DNA of 64,000 bases from Sipunculus nudus (Eukaryota; Annelida; Sipuncula; Golfingiida; Sipunculidae): the NCBI GenBank assembly GCA_026874595.1, contig CM049314.1, positions 51,755,812 to 51,819,811 of the forward strand, given 5' to 3'. The position numbers and the translations under genes are program-made. This document shows, piece by piece, positions 51,001-60,060 of this stretch; position 1 is the first letter of the stretch; each line of letters opens with the position of its first letter. Below the pieces are notes generated by a model, which was not told where the DNA came from, made no database searches, and worked only from the letters and a program-made list of their open reading frames with translations.

Positions 51001-53880
51001 GTTCCATCAGTTTCTGCAGAGAGGGTGCGCCACCTCTATTTTTTTCAAATTTTTACGAATTTTTTTTTCTCTTTTTTCGAGACCTTTGAAGATGTGGCCA
51101 TCTGTTGACAGGGCACAAATCGTAACGACTACACCTAGAATCTTCTCTCTTGACATGCAGGGAGGCCCATAAAAAGTCTCTTTGGAAACCTGAAATTAGG
51201 TCTTTGTTACCCATAACCTTTGAGCTATGGGGCTCCGAAGTAACCCCCAGAATAATGGAAAATTTGATACAAAAGCTCAAGTATCTAAACAACTATTGCA
51301 GTGATCACCATGATTCTTTGCATGGATATTAATCATGGAATGTGTCATCAGTTTCTGCAGTATGGTGGTGCCACCTGTATTTTTTAGCTCAGCTGACTAT
51401 AAGTCATCTGAGCTATAGTCGTGGTCCATTGTCCGTCGTCCGTCCGTCTGTCCGTCCGTCCGTCCGTCCGTCCGTCCGTCCGTCCGTAGATGTGGCACGT
51501 TTTGAAACCGTAAGACCTAGGAATCCAAAATTCAGCATAATGTTAGATATCCCCAAGATCTCCTACCAAGCCGAAAACTGGGTCTTTGCGACTTCGTTCC
51601 TTTGAGAAATTAAGGAAAAACCTCAATTTTTTATTAAAATCCTATTTTCAAACTTCAGGACTGCCTAATATCAAAACGTCTCATCTGTTTTTCCTCATAT
51701 TTACCATAAATATTCCTCTATATAGTTCCTATGTACATGCCAGAAATTAAGACTGAAAAGTATAAATTCTTTAAGTTATGGGCCCAAACATAATGGACTT
51801 TGTAAAAAATCAGGAAAAATAATAACTCACTTAACATGAAAAATTTTGAAACTAGAGTCTATTTTCTCAAGTATATAACTATGTTTAATTAAGATTCAAT
51901 TGTTTACCCAAAATTAGATCTGAATTTTGTAAATTTTTTAAGTTATTAGAATAAAAAAAAAATCAGTACCTTAAATTTTGCCCAACTTTGACCATGGCAC
52001 GTTTTTTTCCTGTTAGCACCATTGATTTAATTTTCACAGCATGTAAACATAAATATTTAGTTTGTCTAAATCTGAAATTTGAAAATAAAAGCTTGAAAAT
52101 TAAGCTAGTTATTGATTTTTTTTTCTGTAGTCACTTGCTTTGATTACAGATGCAGGGTCCCACTCCAGGTCACTGGAAGTCAGCTATGCCAGGGTTTCTG
52201 ATTTGTTACAGTCACTGGGGGAGATCCCCTGCTGTGACAGGTGTACAGTTATTCTCATATCACCACCCCAATCACCCCCCCCCCCCCCCCCCCCCCGCAA
52301 ACCCAACCCACCAAGTGTTATGCAGTAATTGTTATTGTTTTCACTGTATCTCCTTAATTGTAATGCTGTTTCCACTCCGATATGCAAAAACTTTCCTTGA
52401 AAAAATAATTCAAGGTGTAATCCAGAAGATGCAATGTTGTGTAATGTAGCATTTTTAAAGAAATCAATTTTCTTTTAAATGATTTGAACAAATATAAATG
52501 AACCCATCAGTATGCTTAAATTATTATAAAATATGAAGCACATTATGGATAAATAAAGACACAATTAAAAATTGTGAAATCTAAATCAAGTATTATTTTT
52601 AGATACTGTTTTGCAGATTTAAAAGATATATTTTTGTGGTAAAAAATAGATAAACATTTGTATGCATGATGTGGTGTTATCTGACAAGATTGAGATTTAT
52701 GATGATACAATTGAGAATTATGAATCAACTTTTATATTCAGATATATATGTTAAATTGGAAATGTATAGAAATATAAACTTAAATTAGAAAATAATTGAT
52801 GTGATAAAAAAATCAGGATTTAATACAAACATGTGTTCATTATTTTCCTGCCTCAACAGAATTTGAGATCAGGCTTTGTTTGCCCTGTTTTATGTTGTTA
52901 ATTAGCTATATTTCATAAAAAAAATACATATATATTTAATGATATATATTATACAAAAAAATAGATTCAATTGAACAAATGTGTAAACTACTGAAATGTC
53001 AACAGTTAATCAAAAAAACAATTAATGATCATGGTTATAGTACAGATCATTTGTTCACAAACTGCTCACATGCTTTAGTTTCAACATTAGGAAACACATG
53101 GTCAGGTCACAAAATATTTTTTGCAACAATGTCTTGCTCATCAATACAAACCAATCATATAAACCAACCATGGCCTTTATTACCTCTTCCTCTTACACTT
53201 TATCTCCATTAGATATTATTTTAGATTTTTACCTTCAAGGTTAACGTCAGCTGAGCACAGTGACCCATAGGTCCCTTGTTTTTATTTTTACGAATTTTTT
53301 TCTCTATTTTTTAGACCTCATAAGATGCGGTCATCTGTTAACATGGCACAAATCGTAACAACTGGACCTAGAATCTTCTCTCTTGACATGCTGAGAGGCC
53401 CATGAAAAGTCTCCTTAAAATCTTGAAATTAGGTCTCTGTTACCCATAACCTCTGAGCTATGGGGCTCCGAAGTACCCCCCAGAATAATGGAAAATTTGA
53501 TACAAAAGCTCAAGTATCTGAACAATTATTATATTGATCACCATGATTCTTTGCATGGATATTGATCATGAAATGTTTCATCAGTTTCTGCATTCTGGTG
53601 GCGCCACCTGTATTTTTTCGATTTTTTAAAGTTTTTTTTCTCTATTTTTGAAACCTTTTAAGATTTGGTCATCTGTTAACAGGGCACAAATCATAATAAC
53701 TGGACCTAGAATTTTATTTTTTGACATGCTGGGAGACCCCTGAAAAGTCATCTTGTAAACCTTGAAAATAGGTGTCTGTTACCCATATCCTTCATGCTAC
53801 AGAGCTCCATAGTACCTCAATGAATATTGGATGATTTTATTCAAAAGGTCAAGTTTGGAAAAAGTATTTCATTCAAATTT
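48060..53880. repeat. Tandem array of ~342-bp units in D7 (about 10-11 units, split by D8)
   Basis: Units recur every 340-347 bp. Each has GGCACAAATCGTAA, CTGGACCTAGAATCTTC, GGTCTCTGTTACCCATA, GAGCTATGGGGCCCC, AATATCTCATTAACTACTTG, GGTCATGATTTTTGGCATAC and TGGTGGCGCCACCTGTATT. The first and last units are most diverged; the middle ones (48.4-50.7 kb) are more alike. Some units have a C-run expansion in the AAAGTACCCCCC block (about 48868 and 49549). Confidence 0.85.
51384..53278 (+). mobile_element. Helentron-like element D8, 1.90 kb, nested in D7
   Basis: 5' TTAGCTCAGCTGACTATAAG directly after GCCACCTGTATTT of a D7 unit; 3' CAGCTGAGCACAGTGACCCA, TAGGTCCCTTG, then TTTTTATTTTTACGAATTTT, which continues the same D7 unit. 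It has a C run (52277-52296) at the place where other copies of this subfamily also have one, and a 40-bp GTCC tract. Confidence 0.75.
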
Positions 53881-53954
53881 GACATTCAGATGATAAAATT
53901 ACTTTTGTCAATGTCTTCCTGGTCAGCTGAGCGTCATGACCCCTGGGTCACTTG

Positions 53955-55414
53955 TTTTGTATGTTATCTATAAAAAAAATGATGCTACAAAATGGCTGAC
54001 AGCCTAACAATCACATGAATGTGTCAAAGGTCACAATGTTTAGCAAAATTCCTAAAAGATTTTGATTTGTATAACACTTCTTGTCTACTTTTTATGATGT
54101 TTCTGGAAAATGTCATCCTTCCGCCAGAGATTGTTTCTACACAAAACCATTGTGAGTACGATCCTACACAGTGTGAGTGGCTGGCTGCATACTGATTCCG
54201 TATATGTAATGTGTCAAAGGTCAATATGGTGAGAGGCCACATAAGGCCAGCAAAATACGAGCCGTTGGCTTGAGTCATATCACAGGCTAACTAGAAGAAA
54301 GAGTGGTCAGTGGTCCATGAGGTAACCCTTCAAACCTGTCGGGCGAGCAATATCAAAGGCTAAATAGGGCACCAGGCGATCAGAAGTCTGTGAGACAGTT
54401 GTTGCACATGAATATCCGGGATTGTGGTGCATATTGGACAGATTTAACATACAATTACCTGATATATACATTTATCAGATTTTCATAAAAACAGAGAATT
54501 TTATAAAGACGACATAGGGAAAGGTTTTGGTTTTCATTATTTTATAGTATTAAAGAGATATACAATTATACGACATACAATTAAGCAGGACTGACTGTAT
54601 TTCTAAAAAACCATGAATTGATAATATTTTCATTCTTTTTCCATGAATTCAAATACCACATGATATGCATTGTACAAAAAAAAACCACGAAATTTTAAGC
54701 CCACAATATTGTCTGTATCTCCAGTATATTAGCTATGGCAGGGTCATAGGGGTATGACATACAAGGTACACCAACTTTCTCTGTTCTGTTACAACTTTTC
54801 AAACTACAAAATGAAGAAATGCTAATAACTCTAGAATCTAAACTACTTAATGAATATTTTACATAATTATCAGTTTATAAATGAAAGTTAATATGTGATT
54901 ACTTACGACATTACAGCATATTGTTGAGCAACATTCTTCTCATCTTATGGGTTCAGGCTGATCTGATAACTAAAAATGCATGAACTGCCATACAAACAAA
55001 AAGTAACTGAGCCGCTTACTGGCCTATGCTTCTAATGCCACATACTGAAAATCTATTGAAAATGGCTATGTCTCTTACACCCCCACCCCCCCGAAGCCGA
55101 CTTCAGGAGGGTTAAAATGACCTCTCAGCTATCTATGGAAAACGACTGTCTCTTACAAATTGGTAGTCAGAGTGGCTGTATCTGTAACCTAACTTCTGTC
55201 TGTAAAACTCAAGTAAATGTAACTATAACTTGTCATTTATAACAACTTGTTCACTTACCTTTTGAAATTGAGTCAGTACATATGAAAAATGCCAAGTTAC
55301 AGGTACAGTTGTCACTCAGTGCCAAGGCCTACAGCTGGAGGAGAGTTACATTGAAATAAAGTTAAACTTAAAAACAAGAACTGAATCATCATGTATCTGC
55401 TTGTGTATTTTAAG
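53955..55414. other. Intron upstream of photolyase exon, no element recognised
   Basis: About 1.4 kb of apparently low-copy intron. The acceptor region is TTGTGTATTTTAAG at 55401-55414. Confidence 0.55.
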
Positions 55415-55567
55415 GTCAGGTGTCAGTTCAGCGTGCAATACTTATGGTGCGTGCGTACCGCAGCCGATACAAGGAAAGTGTGGAAGGATACATAGAAGAA
55501 GGGATTGTGCGCAGAGAGCTGTCTGATAATTTCTGTTATTACAACAAAAATTATGACTCAATAGAAG
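55415..55567 (+). CDS. Class II CPD photolyase, internal exon (51 codons)
   Basis: Enters in phase 1 and completes the glycine codon split at 36084, giving HFGQVSVQRAI across the junction. It reads GQVSVQRAILMVRAYRSRY, then KESVEGYIEEGIVRRELSDN and FCYYNKNYDSIEG. The VRRELxDNF and NYDS segments are strongly conserved in the FAD-binding domain of class II enzymes. The donor is G/GTGAGA, leaving in phase 1. The remaining C-terminal exons (helicase-free FAD domain core and C-terminus) are not recognisable between here and 64000, so the next intron is probably longer than 8 kb. Confidence 0.94.
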
Positions 55568-55606
55568 GTGAGACTGGTCACATACTTTCAGTATTATTTT
55601 ATGAAT

Positions 55607-55757
55607 TTTACCTCAGCTGACTATCAGTCAACTGAGCTATAGCGATGGTCCTTTGTCCATTGGCTGTCCATCTGACTATCCGTCCATCTGTCTGTCCGTT
55701 AAACTGGCACCGTTGAAACTGTTGGACCTATGAATGTGAAATTCAGCATACAGTAAA
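55607..55757 (+). mobile_element. Degenerate D 5' fragment
   Basis: TTACCTCAGCTGACTATCAG then TCAACTGAGCTATAGCGATGG, followed by a CCGTCCATCTG tract and the ACTGTTGGACCTATGAAT block. It stops where another sequence begins near 55758. It starts 40 bp after the photolyase splice donor. Confidence 0.6.
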
Positions 55758-56335
55758 TGTCGCATACCTTATTCGACGTAATAAGCGCCCCTCTCGTTAT
55801 AAGCACCGCCCCCCCCCCCCCCCAACCACCAGATTTGGGAGATCACTTTAAGAAAACAAAGGGATGAGCCATCCTAACCTAACTTTTCTCCCTAGCCAAT
55901 ATAACATGGGGCAAAGTTGTGCTTTCATTTCTCCCCGCCAAGCTTAAAAGTTACCGCCAATTCTTATTCTATCTCCGTTAGGCTTTATCATCTAATATAA
56001 TAATAATATTAGTTACACACAACAGAATCAGTGGTCAATTGTGTCATAGATAACATTGATTGACTGTGTCCGTGAAGGCCTACCCTGCAGACGGCAATGC
56101 AGATAAGGTGACACAGATATGTATGTGGATGTATTATGCAATGAAATATATATACTTACCGTTTTTGCTCATGTACAGGATGATAAATTTTATCCAAAAA
56201 ATATTTGGCAAAGAAGGGCGGCCATCTTATAAATGGGAACAAGCTTTTCAGCATCGTCAGGGCTGCCAAGGATACTTCACTGCAATCAGCATTATTACGT
56301 CGGTCAAACTGGACCCCCGTGAATATCAGTGATCA
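55758..56335. mobile_element. Possible non-autonomous DNA element, unclassified
   Basis: CGACGTAATAA at 55774-55784 has its exact inverse TTATTACGTCG at 56292-56302, and the left side has a repeated TAAGCGCCCC / TAAGCACCGCCCC motif with a C run. The right side holds a 90-codon open frame (56060-56332) I do not recognise. The inverse match is only 11 bp and could be chance. Confidence 0.3.
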
Positions 56336-56920
56336 TGTCCATATGATTGTAATATACACTCAATAAAGAACATTACAATGCTTTGCTTTTGTTTGAATTT
56401 ATCATCAGATTTACATGTGCACATAGTCAAATAATTTGTAAGAAAAGGTTTGCCCTTCCCGCATTGACACACAGATTTTAACTGAATCAATACATGAAAA
56501 CCTTCTGACAGTAAAGCAAGTGATTTTCTGCGATCGCAGACAGAATTGTTGAACTGACAGACCAAAACGGAATTCCCAGTCCTGAAAATGTATAAGTTTT
56601 AATGTATTTTTTACCAAAAATATCCTGGCAATTCTCTTGAAACATGTATGCAGTGATATAATTGTCGATGCCGCTGACAGCCTGCGGGGCTTTCCGATGT
56701 ACTCAAGATCCCAGAGCCCTGGGTTTATTTGTGTGTTTACAGCACTCGTGCAAGGGATGCAGGGAACTTCCCTACTTGACTAAATGCCATTGCTATGAAG
56801 ACAAATTGCTCTGGGGAAAACATTGGGCCCATCCATTGGGAACCAACCGCTTTGCTAGCAAAGCAAGCTTCTCTAATGAGACAGTTTGGTCCGCTTTTAT
56901 GTCAACCCATAACACACTAT
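56336..56920. other. Intron, unassigned
   Basis: Contains an 86-codon open frame on + (56662-56922) with many cysteines but no recognisable domain. It runs directly into family D sequence at its 3' end, which argues against a gene. Nothing else seen. Confidence 0.4.
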
Positions 56921-56924
56921 AAGT

Positions 56925-59562
56925 CATCTGAGCTATAGTCATGGTCCATTGTCTGTCATCCATCTGTCTGTCCATCCGTAGGACTGGCACGTTTTGAAAC
57001 TGTTAGACCTACGAATCCAAAATTTGGCATACTGTCAGATGTCCCCAAAATCTCTTACTAAACCTAAAACTGGGTTATTACTACTTTGTTCCTTTGATAA
57101 ATTAAGTAAAAACCTCAAATTTCCATTAAAAACCTATTATCAAACTTAAGGACTGCCTAATATCAAAACATGTTATCTGTTTTTCCTATAATTACCAGAA
57201 GTATTCTTCTGTATATTTCCTTTATACATGCCAGAAATTAAGTCTGTAAAGTGTAATTTCTCCAACTTATGGGCCCTAACATAATGGACTTTGTAAAAAA
57301 TCAGGAAAAATATTTACTCACTTAACATGAAAATTTTTTAAGCTAGAGACTTTTTTTTCCAAGTATATAACTTTGTTTAATAAAGATGCAGTTGTATACC
57401 CTAAATATGATCTGAATTGTGTAAATTTTTTAAGATATTAAAATTAAAATAAAACAGTACCGTAAAATCTCCACTTAAAACCGCGGTTAAATCAAGAAAT
57501 TCAAAATCTTGAAATCAGGTTGATATCCTGAAAGCACTGTGCGGTTTATACTAGAAGGGTTTCCTGAATTTCTTCCTGACAGTCATCGTTTTTGAGCCGG
57601 CGAGTGAGCGATAATATTGCAACTTTCAAAGGCCGTTCTTAGCAGCAGTCTCGCATGCATGGGAGCCCTGTGTAAATGTATTATTTACGGTTATTTTTTA
57701 TTTATAAATTAAGATAATGCTGATTAGTTTTCGTGTGATATATAACTTGTTATAAAATCTTGGTAATTGTTACCAAATAATACGTTTACAACAACCCTGC
57801 TGTAACACACAGCGGCCTAACTGCATTAAATGCGGCGGGATCCAGGACCCAGGATACCGCCGCATAAAAAGCTTCAGAGTAAACTGGAGAACTTCAAACC
57901 CTTGTCAGAAAAAATCGTGTAAAATCAAAAAGTATGTTTATGACAAGGAAACTTTAAGTAATCTAAGGGAGATATAGTACTTTATTCAAATGACCACGAA
58001 ATTCAGCTAAATATTATATTTTAGTATGTAAACAAGACTCACTTTTAAAACTTTGCAATCCTTGCGCTTGAAACTGTCTCAGAATCTGAAACAATGAACT
58101 GCGTGACCTTTGCTCGCTGAGCCAACAAGGCCCGTTACCACTGGTTACACAGGCGGCTGCCGGCCAGCCGTGGCTGGAGGGAAAACCCAGAGCAGACATT
58201 GTACCCCGTGTATCACCGTTTATTAGGATAATACATATTCTTCTAATCATCATTTAAAGTGGACAAACATTGTCTAAGTGGAATGTTATATGCGTATTTG
58301 ATAAGAATATCTTTATTTCTTAACGAATACGACATTTTCAGATGAAATATAAGAATTTAATTGTCATGTGGAATGTCTCCAGTTTCCTCAAATTATCTTC
58401 TAGGGCTCTCGCACAGCGTAGCGTAGTAAGAGAGGACGGGCGCTAGGGCTAACAGCAGCCCACATCGTTGGGCATGGTCAAGCAAATTTGAAATAAAAGC
58501 CTACTATAAACCCATTTGGGGCATTATTTAGGAATGATTATTTGTTTAAAACGTAAAGTAAATAAAAAGCTGACATTGCAAAGAGTCACACAATGGCAGA
58601 CGATCGTTTTAAAATCAAGTTTGAGTGCCGCCATGTGCTGAAACGCCCCGGTATTCTGCTAAGAATATTTTGAATGGCTGTATGCTGTGGGTGGTAAACA
58701 GAACAGCCACCTATTTCGTCCCAGCGTGCCTTGCGCGAACACTGCCTTGACAAAATGGCTCCCCACAGAAACTTTCTTCAGGATAAAAACTTGTTTACCC
58801 CGACTGGCCACTTTAATTTTACCTTAAAATCAATCGTTTTCAAGCGTCATGTTTCCTATACGTGCATATCTCGACAAGGTAACTTCAGTTACTTTGATAT
58901 TTAGTTAAGGTGACCAGCGATGTTTTCAAACGAACCAGCAAATTGTAACCTGGAGCGATGTCAACGTATGATGTGACAATGATAATACCGAAGTAACTGG
59001 TATGAAAATGATTTGAATCTTCCGAGTAATTCCAGAAAATGGAATTTTCATCAGAAAATTAAAGAATCTTAAGATTTCAAAATATTACTTTTAGAATTAA
59101 AATATACAGTGACTTGAAATGGATAAGCAGAATATTTTTTCCAAAATATAATGACAAATCAGTAGCAAACAAGAATACGGCACGGAATATAAAATCTGTA
59201 TAAACAGGCATAGGTTCACCGGCCCTTGCGTCTTCCCAAACTTCATGCTTGAGTGACCCTGCTAAAAAAGTCTTATGATGAGTTTAAATAAAATGCCCAA
59301 GGAATTTTAAAGTAGATAGGAATGGCCGAGCCGCAACCTACGCGTGTTCATTTCTAGATGATAGCTTGATTGTGTCTTTTGTCAAATCATTCCGTAGCGA
59401 AAGTTGGTGCGGTTTTAAAGGGGGGTTTTTAGTATTTGAGCCCCTCGCGGTGTCTCACCTGGAATTTCGGCGAAGTCTGGGTGCGGTTTTAATCGGAAGT
59501 GCGGTTTTAAGTGGAGATTTTACGGTAGCTTAGATTTTGCCTAACTTTGGCCATGGCACGTT
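56925..59562 (+). mobile_element. Family D fragment hosting the TIR transposon
   Basis: From CACTATAAGTCATCTGAGC onward this follows the D first half (CCTACGAATCCAAAATTTGG, GACTGCCTAATATCAAAAC) without the first half of the 5' hairpin. It reaches AATAAAACAG at 57457, is interrupted, and continues after 59527 with GCTTAGATTTTGCCTAACTT and GGCCATGGCACG, as in uninterrupted copies. Confidence 0.65.
57460..59525. mobile_element. 2,066-bp TIR transposon with TA target duplication, non-autonomous
   Basis: Perfect 25-bp terminal inverted repeats: CCGTAAAATCTCCACTTA and seven further bases at 57460-57484, exact inverse at 59501-59525. TA flanks both ends (57458-57459, 59526-59527), and the surrounding family D sequence is restored if the element and one TA are removed, so the ends are certain. 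TGCGGTTTTAA repeats near the right end (59410, 59482, 59500). TA duplication fits Tc1/mariner-like or other TA-targeting superfamilies. No ORF above 80 codons and no DDE motif seen, so it depends on a partner elsewhere. Confidence 0.85.
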
Positions 59563-59563
59563 G

Positions 59564-60060
59564 TTTTAGCTCAGCTGATTGAAAGTCTTTCACTCCCTTA
59601 ACCAGGCACAAATCTTAACCTCTGGACCTGGAATCTTCTAACTTGACACCAAGGGTGGTCCATGAAGAATCTTCTTGGAAACCTGAAATTAGGTCTCTGT
59701 TACCCATATCCTCTGAGCTATGGGGCTCAGAATTACTCCCCAGAATAATTAAACATATGATACAAAAGCTCCAGTAACTGAACAACTAATGCATTGATCA
59801 CCATCATTTCTTGCATGCATATTCATCATGGAGTATTTCATCACTTCCTGCACACTGGTAGAGCTGCCTGTTTTTTTTTAAATTTGTACGCATCTTTTTT
59901 ACATACTCTGTCAACAGGGCACAAATCATAACCATTGGACCTTGAAACTTCTAACATGACATCCAGGGATGTCCATAAAAAATCTCAATGGAAATCTGAA
60001 ATTGGCCAATTTAACGTTAGGTTTAATGTTCTAGTAAGCCCGACTGTCATACATCGTAAA
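59564..60060 (+). mobile_element. D2-subfamily 5' fragment
   Basis: TTAGCTCAGCTGATTGAAAG, then ACCAGGCACAAATC, CTCTGGACCTGGAATCTTC and the GGTCTCTGTTACCCATAT block, with about 1.5 D2 units. It is inserted in the T run after GGCCATGGCACG of the preceding D fragment. The end is not defined. Confidence 0.6.

Larger units (their letters stand above)
47964..53954 (+). mobile_element. Helentron-like D2-subfamily element D7 with long array, hosting D8
   Basis: 5' TTAGCTCAGCTGACTGAAAG with the ATCTGAGC hairpin partner and GCGATCACTCTTTGTCCGTC; 3' CAGCTGAGCGTCATGACCCC, TGGGTCACTTG, then TTTT. The ends resemble D but the interior is a different tandem array. D8 sits inside one unit. No coding capacity. 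Confidence 0.75.

Noticed and set aside
51342-51605. ORF with VRPSVRPSVRPS repeats
   Set aside because: It is the translated GTCC microsatellite of a D element, crossing the insertion junction with D7.
56060-56332. 90-codon ORF as a gene or next photolyase exon
   Set aside because: No similarity to the photolyase segment expected after NYDSIEG and no recognised domain.
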